64,000 bases of DNA from contig NC_017249.1 of NCBI RefSeq assembly GCF_000284375.1, positions 4,566,001-4,630,000 on the forward strand. The letters are read 5' to 3'. The notes beneath the pieces are model-generated. The model did not search any database. It was not told the DNA's origin and was given only the letters and a program-made list of their open reading frames with translations. Below are positions 25,205-34,462 of this stretch, piece after piece. This DNA is from Bradyrhizobium japonicum USDA 6 (lineage in GTDB: Bacteria > Pseudomonadota > Alphaproteobacteria > Rhizobiales > Xanthobacteraceae). Position numbers and translations under genes: made by a program. The stretch's first letter is position 1; the number at the start of each line of letters is the position of its first letter.

Positions 25205-25216
25205 ACAACATGTTTT
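25205..25216. promoter_or_regulatory. GntR operator candidate 2
   Basis: ACAACATGTTTT repeats the AACATGTT core (25207-25214) exactly 50 bp from the core of the first palindrome. That puts both sites on the same face of the helix. Confidence 0.6.
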
Positions 25217-25275
25217 AAGGGTCCCACAAATATCGCGCCACCGAGCAATGAGAGCGCGGCTGACAGGAGGACGAC

Positions 25276-26043
25276 ATGGCACGGCGCAAGCGCGCGCTCG
25301 AGGTGGTGAGAAACGAGGACGACGGCGAGGGCAAGCCCTCCCGGCACAACCGGCTCAACTTCTTCGAGCTGGCTTACCAGAAGATCGAAGAGCTGCTCGT
25401 CCACTGCGAGCTCAAGCCCGGACAATTCATGACGATGCTGGAATTGCAGCACATCACCGGCTTCGGGCGCACACCGGTGCATCACGCCGTCAATCGTCTC
25501 TCCGCCGATACGCTCATCATCATCCGTCCGCGCCACGGCCTGCACATCGCGCCGATCGATCTCGCGCGCGAGCGGATGCTGCTGGCCTTGCGCCGCGACA
25601 TGGAGCGCTTTGTCGTGCGGCTCGCGGCCGATCGCGCCAGCCTGTCGCATCGCAATCAGGCGCTGCACATCGAGCGTCTGCTGCGCGAACGCCGCGCCAC
25701 CCTGACCCTCGACGAATTCAACAGCATCGATCGCCGCATCGACGCGCTGGTGCTGGAAGCCGCCGGCGAGCCCTTCCTGGTGCACACGCTGCGGCCATTG
25801 CACACGCTGTACCGCCGCATCGGCTACATCCACCATCGCTTCATGCCGGGACAGGCCGACCTGTCGGGCACGATCGATCACCACCTCGCCATTCTCAGTG
25901 CGGTCGCCGGCCGCCACGTCGAGGACGCCGTGAAGGCGAGCGATGCGTTGATCGACTACATGGACCAGATGTTCACGGGCATGGAGGCGGGGATCGATCC
26001 GCGCCTGCTCGATTGCAGCATCGAGCCGCTGCTCGGCACGTAA
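25276..26043 (+). CDS. GntR-family (FCD-type) transcriptional regulator
   Basis: The 255-residue protein has an Arg-rich N-terminus (MARRKRALEVV) and a winged helix (about 30-95; LKPGQFMTMLELQHITGFGRTPVHHAVNRLS). An all-alpha FCD-like effector domain (about 105-240) is rich in His (HHRF, DHHLAIL), as expected for a metal-assisted carboxylate-binding pocket. It is divergent from the hexonate operon and immediately upstream of the MFS gene. Two AACATGTT sites are in the shared gap. It is probably a repressor relieved by a sugar acid. Confidence 0.9.
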   Translation: MARRKRALEVVRNEDDGEGKPSRHNRLNFFELAYQKIEELLVHCELKPGQFMTMLELQHITGFGRTPVHHAVNRLSADTLIIIRPRHGLHIAPIDLARERMLLALRRDMERFVVRLAADRASLSHRNQALHIERLLRERRATLTLDEFNSIDRRIDALVLEAAGEPFLVHTLRPLHTLYRRIGYIHHRFMPGQADLSGTIDHHLAILSAVAGRHVEDAVKASDALIDYMDQMFTGMEAGIDPRLLDCSIEPLLGT

Positions 26044-26068
26044 GAGAGTTTTGAAGAGAGGACCAAAG

Positions 26069-27433
26069 ATGCAGACGATGGCGATGCCACAACCGACCGC
26101 GAGCGAAGCCGCGGTCCGCTACCTCATCACGAACTACAGTCCCAAGGGCAACAAGGTCGGCTGGCTGATGATGGCCTCGATCCTGGTCGAAGCCTGGGAT
26201 CTCTATTCGATCGCCTTCGTGCTGATCTTCATCAAGGAGCAGTACAATCCCGATCCGCTGATGCTGGGTCTTGCCGCGGCCGGTACGCAGGGCGGCGCCT
26301 TGATCGGCGCGCTGCTCGGCGGCTGGCTCTCCGACAAGATCGGCCGCCGCGTCATGTTCCTGGTGACGATGGTGCTGTTCATCGTGCTCGCTCTGGCGCA
26401 GGCTTTCGTACCTAATGTCACCTGGCTCATCGTGATCCGCTTCCTGCTCGGCATTCCGCTCGGCTCGGATATCTCGACCGGCTACACCTACATCATGGAA
26501 TCCATGGCCAAGGGTGAGCGCGAGGTCATGGGCAATCGCTGGCAATTCATGTTCGCCGTCGGTGAAGTTCTCACCATCGGCGTCATCGTGATCTTCCTGC
26601 TCACCGACATGCAGCACGAGATGCTGTGGCGCGTGACGCTCGGCCTCGGCGCTTTGCCGGCGCTGATCATCCTGGTCATGCGCCACGACGTGCCGGAGAC
26701 GGCGGTGTGGCTCGTGCAGAAGGGACGCTACCGCGAGGCCAAGCAGGTCGCGCGCGAGATGTTCAACGACAATCTCGACATGCTGCCGAACCATGACGTG
26801 GAGGTGCCGAAGGTCTCGACCCGCGCGTTCCTCGCCGATCTCAAGAAGGATCCGATCCGCTGGCGCGCCACGATCTACGGCTGGATCGCCTGCTTCGCCC
26901 AGGGCAGCGAGTTCTCGACCTTCGCGTTCTACCTGCCGGTCCTCTTTGTCATGGTCGGCGTGTCGAGCGTGCTCGGCATCAATCTCGTGACGATGGCGCT
27001 GTTCTGCTTCGCCGCTCTGTCCGGCTGGGTCGGCCCGCTGCTGACGCCCAAGATCGGCCACCGCGGCATCGCGATCGCCGGTTTCGGCATCGTGCTGGCC
27101 TCGCTGCTGGTCGCAGCCTTCGCGCTCTACACCGACAACAAGATCCTGCTGCCGTTCGCAGCGGCCGCCATGTTGTGGGGCCATTATTGGGACGCGTCGA
27201 ACTGCATGACGATCCCGACCATGGTTGCGAAGCCCAAGTATCGCGGCACGGCCAGCGGCTTCGCCTACATGTTCGTAAAGCTGCCATCGTTCCTGGCGAT
27301 CTTCCTGTTCCCGACGGTGTTCGCGGCGATTGGACAGGCGAATGCCACGCTGATGGTCGCGATCTTCCCGTTGATCGGATTGCTCGCCGCAATCTTCATC
27401 CTGCCGGAAGTCTACGGCTACGAGAACGACTGA
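26069..27433 (+). CDS. MFS transporter, probable sugar-acid importer
   Basis: The 454-residue protein has twelve predicted membrane spans. The MFS signature GGWLSDKIGRRVMF (about residues 88-101) and the R-F-L-L-G-I-P-L-G-S-D helix-4 motif are present, as is VPETAVWLVQKGRYREAKQ before the long central loop. This is the metabolite:H+ symporter subfamily. ATG 26069, with GAGAGGA upstream, lies 25 bp after the gntR stop, so the two are co-transcribed. Context suggests uptake of idonate or a related hexonate. Confidence 0.85.
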   Translation: MQTMAMPQPTASEAAVRYLITNYSPKGNKVGWLMMASILVEAWDLYSIAFVLIFIKEQYNPDPLMLGLAAAGTQGGALIGALLGGWLSDKIGRRVMFLVTMVLFIVLALAQAFVPNVTWLIVIRFLLGIPLGSDISTGYTYIMESMAKGEREVMGNRWQFMFAVGEVLTIGVIVIFLLTDMQHEMLWRVTLGLGALPALIILVMRHDVPETAVWLVQKGRYREAKQVAREMFNDNLDMLPNHDVEVPKVSTRAFLADLKKDPIRWRATIYGWIACFAQGSEFSTFAFYLPVLFVMVGVSSVLGINLVTMALFCFAALSGWVGPLLTPKIGHRGIAIAGFGIVLASLLVAAFALYTDNKILLPFAAAAMLWGHYWDASNCMTIPTMVAKPKYRGTASGFAYMFVKLPSFLAIFLFPTVFAAIGQANATLMVAIFPLIGLLAAIFILPEVYGYEND

Positions 27434-27442
27434 TCTCGCAAG

Positions 27443-28693
27443 CTACCTGATCGCGGCAGCCAAGGCCGCGATCAGGGCCGGTGGCGTCACCAGCAGGCCC
27501 AGCTTGAGGAACGGCCAGGCGCCGACCTCGATTTTTTCGCGGCGGAGCGCGACCAGCCAGAGGATAGTGGCGAGCGAGCCGGTGATCGAGAAATTCGGTC
27601 CCAGGTCGACGCCGATCAGGATGGCGCTGACGACCGAGGTGGGCAGGTGATCGGCGGCCACGATCGACCCGGCGACGAGGCCGACCGGCAAGTTATTGGC
27701 AATATTGGTGGCGATGGCGGTGGCGATCCCAACGCTCCAGCCGGCCCCGGGTACGGACTGCGCGACGGCCTCGTGCAGAAGCGCGCTGAGATGGCCGATC
27801 ACGCCAGTCTTCACCAGTGCTTCCACCATCACGAAAAGCCCGCCGACCAGCGGCAGCACGCTCCAGGACACGTGCTTCAGCACCGGCATGGGCGACTGAC
27901 GGCTGAGCAGCAGGACGAGGCCGGTCGTCACGGCGCCGCAGATGAAGGTCGGCAGGCCAAGCTGCTTGTCGAGCGCGGAGGCCGTGATCAGCACGACGCC
28001 GATCGCAGCAATGCCGATCGCGGTCAGCTTGCCGCCGCGGCTGAGCACCTTGTGCGGCACGCGGCGCTCGATGGTCTCCTCCTTCAGGGCGCGATGCTGG
28101 GTGAAGCGCAACACGACATAGGTCAGCACGATCGAGGCGAGCGAGGGCAGGGCGAACTGACGCAGCCATTCGGTCAGATGCGGCATGCGCGAGCCGAACA
28201 CCACGAGATTGGCGGGGTTCGAGATCGGCAGCACGAAGCTTGCGGCGTTCGCGATGAAGGCGCAGACGAAGAGATAGGGCAGCGGCTTGGCGCCGGCCGC
28301 GCGCGTCGCGGCGTAGACGGCGGGTGTCAGCACGATCGCGGTGGCGTCGTTGGAGAGCAGCACGGTGACGAGCGTGCCGACGAGATAGATCAGCAGGAAC
28401 AGCCGCTGCGGCGAGCCGGCTGCATATTCCACCGCAAGCGCGGCGAGATAGTCGAACAGGCCTTCGAGCCGGGCGAGCTCGGCGATCAGCATCATGCCGA
28501 TCAGGAAGAGATAGACGTCGACGCCTTTCTCGATGCCTGTGAGCGCGTCCTGCCACGGCAGAAGGCCGAACAGCACCAGGGCGCCGGCGCCGATCACGGC
28601 CCAGATCGCCTCGGGCAGGCGAAAGGGCCGGATGATGACGGCTGCGGTCGCGGCGACGATGATGCTCCAGGCCCAGATGGCGTCAGACGGCAC
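27443..28693 (-). CDS. ArsB/NhaD-type (ion-transporter superfamily) anion permease
   Basis: The 416-residue membrane protein has about eleven spans. It shows the inverted-repeat ion-transporter signatures LLSNDATAIVLTPAVYA with NAASFVLPISNPANLVVFG in the first half, and ATNIANNLPVGLVAGS with GVDLGPNFSITGSLATILW in the second. These are arsenite/anion-permease hallmarks. No arsR, arsC or arsH gene is adjacent, so arsenite is not assured. GTG 28693 is chosen with AAGGA 7 nt upstream; upstream sequence in frame is antisense to the MFS gene end. It lies 25 bp after that gene. Confidence 0.85.
   Translation of the reverse strand: MPSDAIWAWSIIVAATAAVIIRPFRLPEAIWAVIGAGALVLFGLLPWQDALTGIEKGVDVYLFLIGMMLIAELARLEGLFDYLAALAVEYAAGSPQRLFLLIYLVGTLVTVLLSNDATAIVLTPAVYAATRAAGAKPLPYLFVCAFIANAASFVLPISNPANLVVFGSRMPHLTEWLRQFALPSLASIVLTYVVLRFTQHRALKEETIERRVPHKVLSRGGKLTAIGIAAIGVVLITASALDKQLGLPTFICGAVTTGLVLLLSRQSPMPVLKHVSWSVLPLVGGLFVMVEALVKTGVIGHLSALLHEAVAQSVPGAGWSVGIATAIATNIANNLPVGLVAGSIVAADHLPTSVVSAILIGVDLGPNFSITGSLATILWLVALRREKIEVGAWPFLKLGLLVTPPALIAALAAAIR
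27446..27476. terminator. Bidirectional hairpin between convergent transporter genes
   Basis: CCTGATCGCGGC and GCCGCGATCAGG form a perfect 12-bp stem with a 7-nt loop. The hairpin begins 13 bp after the MFS stop and forms the last codons of the opposing permease gene. It can terminate the MFS transcript. No long T-run follows. Confidence 0.6.
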
Positions 28694-28718
28694 GTTCAGT
28701 CCTTGAGGTTGGGTCGGT

Positions 28719-30005
28719 TCATTCGGCAGCGATAACCGATGCTGGAGCCGCTGTCTTCCCCTGTGCCTGCAAGGTGCCACGCCGGGTCTCGGGCAAGGCG
28801 AGGAGGCAGACGATGGCACCGATTGCGGCGACAGCGCCGAGCGTGATGAACGCCGCGCTGTAGCCGGCTCCGACCACGACGAGGCCCGCAAGCGTCGTCG
28901 ATAGCGCCGCGCCGATGCTCTGGGCGGTGATGACCGCGCCTTGCGCTACGTTGAAGCGGCCGGTGTTGCGCATGAGGTCGGCGACGATGACGGGGAAGAT
29001 CGCGCCAAATATGCCGGCGCCGACGCCGTCCAGAAGCTGCACACCGACCAGCCAGAACGGATTGTCGGAGAGCGTATAGAGCGCGCCGCGAATGGGCAGG
29101 ATCAGCAACGCGGCGAGGAAGAAGCGCTTGTGGCCCCAGCGGTCGGCCTTCGCGCCGACCAGCATCGCGAACGGCACCATCACAATTTGGGCTGCGATGA
29201 TGCAGGCCGACATCAGGCTAGTGCCCATGTTCTTGTCCTGCAGCGCGAGTTTCTGGCCGACCAGCGGCAGCATGGCCGCGTTGGACAGGTGAAACAGCAC
29301 GACGCAGACCGCGAAGACGAGCAGGGGGCGGCAGGTCAGGAGCACCGCGAGACCTGAGGGCTGCTCCGGCTGGTCACCGGTATCGGCGTCGCGCAGCCCG
29401 CGCGCGAGGTCGTGGTCGATGGCGCGAGCGGGGATCGCGAGAATGCTCACGAGGCTTGCGACCGCCATGGCAGCGAGAACGTAGAACACCACGGTCGGAC
29501 CGAACCAATAGGCGGAAAGTCCCGCCAGCCCGGCGGCGACTGCATTGCCGGCGTGATTGAAGGTCTCGTTGCGGCCGATCCGTCGGGTGAAGGCGGCATG
29601 ACCGAAGATGCCGAGCGAGACGGCGGCGATCGCCGGCGGAAAGATCACTGCGGCGGCCTGCGCGATGCTTTGCGAGACCGCGACCGGCAGGAAGCTGGGA
29701 AACAGCGGCAGCGACAGTGACGCCAGCGTCACCATGATGGCGGCGATGACCATCGCCAGCCGCTTCGCCCGCGTCGCATCGATCAGCGCGCCAGCCGGCG
29801 CCTGCGCCACGATGCCGGCGATGGTCGCAATCGACATCACGAGGCCGATGCGTGCCTCGTCCCAGTGCTGTTCGGTGAGCAGATAGACGGCGAGATAGGG
29901 CCCAAGCCCGTCGCGGACGTCGGCGAGGAAGAAGTTGGCCGCATCTAGCGCGCGGCCGGCGCGTTTCGTCTGGTCGGTGGGGTGATGGGAGGCCTGGCTC
30001 GACAT
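28719..30005 (-). CDS. MFS transporter (drug-efflux-like)
   Basis: The 428-residue protein has twelve hydrophobic segments. It opens with a short polar tail and ALDAANFFLADVRDGLGPYLAVYLL, then APAGALIDATRAKRLAM (motif A position) and FTRRIGRNETFNHAGNAVAAGLAG in the first half. It lies 68 bp after the EamA gene and 25 bp before the ArsB-like gene on the same strand. It therefore belongs to the transporter run behind the multi-PAS kinase. The substrate is unknown. Confidence 0.85.
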   Translation of the reverse strand: MSSQASHHPTDQTKRAGRALDAANFFLADVRDGLGPYLAVYLLTEQHWDEARIGLVMSIATIAGIVAQAPAGALIDATRAKRLAMVIAAIMVTLASLSLPLFPSFLPVAVSQSIAQAAAVIFPPAIAAVSLGIFGHAAFTRRIGRNETFNHAGNAVAAGLAGLSAYWFGPTVVFYVLAAMAVASLVSILAIPARAIDHDLARGLRDADTGDQPEQPSGLAVLLTCRPLLVFAVCVVLFHLSNAAMLPLVGQKLALQDKNMGTSLMSACIIAAQIVMVPFAMLVGAKADRWGHKRFFLAALLILPIRGALYTLSDNPFWLVGVQLLDGVGAGIFGAIFPVIVADLMRNTGRFNVAQGAVITAQSIGAALSTTLAGLVVVGAGYSAAFITLGAVAAIGAIVCLLALPETRRGTLQAQGKTAAPASVIAAE

Positions 30006-30073
30006 CGGTCTCTCGATCGAGGCTGGGAAGCGATCCGCCAGAAACCGATCTCACGCCACCTTTGTTCCGCTCT

Positions 30074-30514
30074 TCAAAACTTCACGGCCAGCAGCACCGC
30101 GCCGGCGCCGATCATGGCGATCCCGAGCCAGCCCTGTGCGGTCGGACGCTCGCCGAGAAAGGCGAAGGCGAACAAGGCGACCAGCACGACGCTGAGCTTG
30201 TCGATCGGCGCCACCAGCGTCGCGGGGCCGAGCTTCAGCGCACGGAAATAGCACAGCCAGGACGCGCCGGTCGCAAGCCCGGACAACACCAGGAACAGCC
30301 AGGTCTTCGACGAGACCGCCGACGGCGCCGCGAATTGTCCGGTGAAGAACAGCAGCACCGAGAAGGCCAGCAGCACCACGATCGTGCGGATGAACGTCGC
30401 CAGATCTGGATTGATGTTCTCGACGCCGACCTTGGCGAAGATTGCCGTGAGCGCCGCAAAGCAGGCCGAGAGCAGCGCCCAGGTCTGCCAGGCGGAGAGG
30501 AGGGCAGGTTTCAT
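30074..30514 (-). CDS. Single-domain EamA (DMT) family transporter
   Basis: The 146-residue protein has five hydrophobic helices and one EamA repeat. It includes AIFAKVGVENINPDLATFIRT, which matches half-size DMT proteins, and the terminal FLGERPTAQGWLGIAMIGAGAVLLAVKF, a typical EamA ending. Full-length relatives have two repeats, so this probably works as a dimer. It begins 10 bp after the kinase stop. Confidence 0.85.
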   Translation of the reverse strand: MKPALLSAWQTWALLSACFAALTAIFAKVGVENINPDLATFIRTIVVLLAFSVLLFFTGQFAAPSAVSSKTWLFLVLSGLATGASWLCYFRALKLGPATLVAPIDKLSVVLVALFAFAFLGERPTAQGWLGIAMIGAGAVLLAVKF

Positions 30515-30524
30515 CGGTTATCTC

Positions 30525-33002
30525 TCACCGCGCCGCCGCCACTTTCTCCGTGATCGCCTTGCGCAGGATACGCGACAGCGACTCCACCGAATACGGTTTC
30601 TGGATCAGCTCGAACCCGCGATGCGCGTTCTCGGCGAGGACGTTGCTGTAGCCGCTGGTGAGCACGACGGGCAGGCCCGGATAGCGCTCGCGGATGACGC
30701 CGGCGAGCTCGACTCCGTTCATGCCGGGCATGATGACGTCGGAGAAGACAAGGTCGACGGCGAATTCGTTCTCGCCGAGAATGCCGAGCGCCGCATTGGC
30801 GTTGGCGACCCGGCGGACGACATAGCCGAGATCTTCCAGCAGCTCGGTCGAGAACTGGCCGACGTCGTCATTGTCCTCGACCACGAGCACGCGATAGCCG
30901 CGCCCGGTGGTGGCGGCCTCGCTGGTCAGTGCCGCAGCGTCCTTCTCCGCGGTGGGACTGTGCGCCTGCGGCAGGTAGATGGTGAAGGTCGCGCCTTCGC
31001 CGCGCGTGCTCGTCACCGCGATGTCGCCCTCGGACTGCTTTGCGAAGCCGAAGGCCTGGCTGAGGCCGAGGCCGGTGCCCTTGCCGACCTCCTTGGTGGT
31101 GAAGAACGGCTCGAAGATGGCGTCGATGTTTTCAGGCGCAATGCCGCTGCCGGTGTCCGCAACCGAGATCGCGACATAGTCGCCACCGCGCGCCGACTGC
31201 GCCCGCAGGCTCGGGATGCCCGCGACCTTGCGCACGGCGATGGTGAGGCGGCCTTCGCCCTCCATGGCGTCGCGGGCGTTGATGGCGAGGTTGATCAGCG
31301 CGGTCTCGAATTGCGCGACGTCGGCCACCGTGAAGCAGTCGGCATCGTTCACCTCGACGGCGATCTCGATGCGGCCGCCGACCAGCGGCCGGACCAGTTG
31401 CGCCACGCCCTCGACCTGGCTGCCGACGTTGAAGATCTGCGGCTTCAGCGGCTGCCTGCGCGCAAAGGCCAAAAGCTGAGCAGTAAGCTTGGAGGCGCGC
31501 TCCACGGTGTCGGAGATGGCGTCGACATAGCGGCGGCGGCGTTCTTCCGGCAGCTCGCGGCGGCGCAGGAAGTCGGTCGCGGAGCGGATGATGGTGAGGA
31601 GGTTGTTGAAGTCGTGGGCGACGCCGCCGGTAAGCTGGCCGATCGCCTCCATCTTCTGCGACTGCCTCAGCGCTTCCTCGCCGCGACGGCGCTCGGTGAT
31701 GTCGACGGCCTCGGGCACCGCACCGGTGATGTTGCCGTGGCGGTCGAGCACCGGGCGCATGCCGAAGTCGAAATCGCGCTCCCCGATGGGCAGGCGCAGG
31801 CGCATCTCCAGCCGCACCGCTTCGCCTCTGAGCACGGTGTCGAAGGCCTTGCGCACGGTTGCGCTCATACCGTGGGTGCCGGTGAACCAGGGCGTGTCCC
31901 AGAAAGGCTTGCCGATCACGTCTGCGGCGCTCGCCCCGATGCCGTCGAGCGCGGTCTTGTTGGCATAGAGCAATTCGCCATCGAGGTTGACCAGGCCCTG
32001 ATACTGGTTGCTGGTCTCCAGGATGGCGCGCAGTCGCGCCTCGTTGGATTCGAGCTGGGCGGTGCGCTCCACGATACGCTCTTCCAGCGTCTCGTTGAGC
32101 TGCCGCAGCTCGATCTCGGCCTGCTTGGCGACGGTGATGTCGTGGGCGACGCCGATGAAGCCGATATGCTTGCCGGTCGGGTCCCAGCGCGGCTGCGATT
32201 CCGAGCGCAGCCAGCGCCATTCGCCGGATGCGTCCCTGTAGCGCGCCTCCAGCACGAACGGTTTCAGCGACGCTTCGCCCTGGACCGATTGCTGCAGCAC
32301 ATGCGGCAGGTCGTCGGGATGCAGCACCTTGCGCCAGTCGAAGGCGATGGCCTGGTCGTAGGGCAGGCCGACGAAGTCCACATAGGCCTGATTGGCGAAG
32401 GAGCGCGTGCGGTCGAGCTTCGTGACCCAGATCGGCACCGGTGCGCTGTTGGCGATCAGCCGGAAACGCTCCTCGCTCTCGCGCAGCGTTTCGCGCGCGA
32501 GCGCCTGGGCGGTGATGTCGATATGGGCGCCGACGAGGCGAATGGCGCGGCCGTCGCTGTCGCGCTCGAACTTGGCGACAACGCGGATCCAGCGGGTCTC
32601 GCCGTCGTTGGGGCGGATGATGCGGTATTCGGCGGTGTAGTCTTCGTTCGTCCCGGCCAGCGAATCGAGGAAGTGCTTGACCGCCGCGTCGCGATCCTCG
32701 GGATGGATGCGGTTGACCCAATCCTCATGCGACTCGTCGACGGCATCCGCTGGCAGCCCGTGAAGCATCAGATATTCCGGCGAGCGGCGGTTCTTGAAGC
32801 CTTCGCGGAAGTCGACCTCGAGGCCGCCGACCTTGCCGATCCGCTGGATGCGCGCCAGCTCTGCCTCGCGCTCCTGGAGCGCGTGATAGGCGTTGTCGCG
32901 CTCGCGCGCGATCTCTTCGAGGTGCCGGCGCAGCCTTTCTGCGGCGGTGGTATCGGGCAAAGGATCGTTCAAGGTGTCGGCCGTTGTGATGCAATAGCGC
33001 AC
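30525..33002 (-). CDS. Soluble multi-PAS hybrid histidine kinase with C-terminal receiver
   Basis: The 825-residue protein has no membrane segment. It has three PAS/PAC modules (about 45-160, 170-295 and 325-440), with a helical linker between the second and third. A HisKA domain follows, with phospho-acceptor His in [12 protein letters not shown]. The HATPase has NARDAM, DTGSGI and [14 protein letters not shown]-terminal receiver (about 700-815) has phospho-acceptor Asp in LVFSDVIMPGMNG. GTG 33002 is the start used. It sits 10 bp upstream of a three-transporter run. A paralogue with one PAS lies at 37926-39446. Confidence 0.9.
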   Translation of the reverse strand: MRYCITTADTLNDPLPDTTAAERLRRHLEEIARERDNAYHALQEREAELARIQRIGKVGGLEVDFREGFKNRRSPEYLMLHGLPADAVDESHEDWVNRIHPEDRDAAVKHFLDSLAGTNEDYTAEYRIIRPNDGETRWIRVVAKFERDSDGRAIRLVGAHIDITAQALARETLRESEERFRLIANSAPVPIWVTKLDRTRSFANQAYVDFVGLPYDQAIAFDWRKVLHPDDLPHVLQQSVQGEASLKPFVLEARYRDASGEWRWLRSESQPRWDPTGKHIGFIGVAHDITVAKQAEIELRQLNETLEERIVERTAQLESNEARLRAILETSNQYQGLVNLDGELLYANKTALDGIGASAADVIGKPFWDTPWFTGTHGMSATVRKAFDTVLRGEAVRLEMRLRLPIGERDFDFGMRPVLDRHGNITGAVPEAVDITERRRGEEALRQSQKMEAIGQLTGGVAHDFNNLLTIIRSATDFLRRRELPEERRRRYVDAISDTVERASKLTAQLLAFARRQPLKPQIFNVGSQVEGVAQLVRPLVGGRIEIAVEVNDADCFTVADVAQFETALINLAINARDAMEGEGRLTIAVRKVAGIPSLRAQSARGGDYVAISVADTGSGIAPENIDAIFEPFFTTKEVGKGTGLGLSQAFGFAKQSEGDIAVTSTRGEGATFTIYLPQAHSPTAEKDAAALTSEAATTGRGYRVLVVEDNDDVGQFSTELLEDLGYVVRRVANANAALGILGENEFAVDLVFSDVIMPGMNGVELAGVIRERYPGLPVVLTSGYSNVLAENAHRGFELIQKPYSVESLSRILRKAITEKVAAAR

Positions 33003-33215
33003 GTGCCGGGCCGATATTCACACAGACAAAGCGTGATAGCCATTGCTCAAAACGGAATAAGGACGGAAAGGCGCCACCGATCGCAGGGGCGGGTATGGAC
33101 CAACGCCGGGTCTGGCTATTTGTTCCCGAATGTTGGAACGATGAGCCCCCGTGCGCGTATTTGCGAGGCGCCGCAACTCTTAATCATAAAACTCTCTTCC
33201 CGAAGAGGTTAAATC

Positions 33216-34286
33216 TTGAAGCTCTTTGTCTGCCAGGACTGCGGTAACGTCCTCTATTTCGAGAACCGCGCCTGCGAACGCTGCGGCCACCGCGTCGCGT
33301 TCCTGCCGGAGAAGGAGACGATGTCGGCGATCGAGCCCGACGGCGAGGCCTGGAAGATACTGGCCGACAAGGGCGAAAGCCGTATGCTCTGCCGCAACGC
33401 CGAGTACGATGCGTGCAACTGGCTGACGGATGCGGGCGATACCACCGGCTATTGCCGCGCCTGCCGCCACAACGGCATCGTGCCCGATCTGTCCGATCCG
33501 GTTCAGCTCGCCGGCTGGCGCGAGTTGGAGGTGGCGAAGCACCGGCTATTCTATTCCCTGATCCGCTGGAAGCTGCCGCTCCAGACGCGGCAGGAAAATC
33601 CCGAACATGGGCTGATCTTCAATTTCCTCGCCGACGATCCGAACAGCGGGCAGAAGATCATGACCGGCCACGATAACGGCCTGATCACGATCGCGCTGAC
33701 CGAGACCGACGAGATCGAGCGCGAGCGGCGCAGGCTCGAGATGGGCGAGCCCTACCGCACGCTGCTCGGGCATTTCCGCCACGAGGTCGGCCATTACTTC
33801 TGGGACGTGCTGGTGCGCGAGGGCGGCAGGCTGGACGAATGCCGCGCCGTGTTCGGCGATGATTCCGCCGATTACGGCCAGGCCTTGCAGCTCCATTATG
33901 CCGAAGGCGCGCCGCCGGACTGGCAGCAAACCTACGTCTCGGCCTACGCCACCACGCATCCCTGGGAGGATTTCGCCGAGACCTGGGCGCACTACCTCCA
34001 CATCGTCGATACCCTGGAGATGGCCTCCGAGTTCGGCATGGAGGTGCGCCCCAGGGTCGACCGCGACGGGGAGTTGACGGCGCGCATCCGTTTCAACCCC
34101 TATGAGACGAGGGACGTCGAGGCGCTCGTCAATGCATGGCTGCCCTTCACCTTCGCCATCAACAGCGTCAACCGCGCCATGGGGCTGCGCGATCTCTATC
34201 CGTTCATCCTGTCGCCGGCGGTGGTCGGCAAGCTGGGCTTCATTCACGACTTGGTCAGGGACGTGGCCAAGGCCGCGAAGCCGTAG
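33216..34286 (+). CDS. Putative zinc-binding metallopeptidase with zinc ribbons
   Basis: The 356-residue protein opens with a zinc ribbon (C6xxC9 and C20xxC23) and a second Cys set (C59, C67, C80, C83). A metallopeptidase-like domain follows, with HExxH as HEVGH at 189-193 and a downstream WEDFAETWAHYL (Glu255) as the probable third ligand. This matches the DUF2248/peptidase-Mx group, named putative zinc peptidases with no proven substrate. It is monocistronic, with a leader of about 210 bp shared with the divergent kinase. Confidence 0.85.
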   Translation: MKLFVCQDCGNVLYFENRACERCGHRVAFLPEKETMSAIEPDGEAWKILADKGESRMLCRNAEYDACNWLTDAGDTTGYCRACRHNGIVPDLSDPVQLAGWRELEVAKHRLFYSLIRWKLPLQTRQENPEHGLIFNFLADDPNSGQKIMTGHDNGLITIALTETDEIERERRRLEMGEPYRTLLGHFRHEVGHYFWDVLVREGGRLDECRAVFGDDSADYGQALQLHYAEGAPPDWQQTYVSAYATTHPWEDFAETWAHYLHIVDTLEMASEFGMEVRPRVDRDGELTARIRFNPYETRDVEALVNAWLPFTFAINSVNRAMGLRDLYPFILSPAVVGKLGFIHDLVRDVAKAAKP

Positions 34287-34462
34287 GTCCGCTCATGGGC
34301 TCACCGGGCCCATTTCCGTCTTGCGCTGGTACGCCAGAGGGCCCCGGATTTAGACCGTTGCCTCCGGCCGATTTTGATGTACCACGGGGGCCACACGGCC
34401 CGTCCCCGCAGGCCCCAACGGCCAGGGAAGGGTCCCGCCCAAGGTCGAGACTCAAGAAAAGC

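Noticed and set aside
27443..28693. Arsenic resistance operon
   Set aside because: The permease is ArsB-like by fold, but no arsR, arsC, arsH or acr3 gene is adjacent. The only ArsR gene (10377) is 17 kb away and is of the SRPBCC-linked type.
30342..33212. 956-residue plus-strand reading frame, the longest in the window
   Set aside because: Fully antisense to the multi-PAS kinase, with no recognisable domain. Long antisense frames are expected at this GC content.
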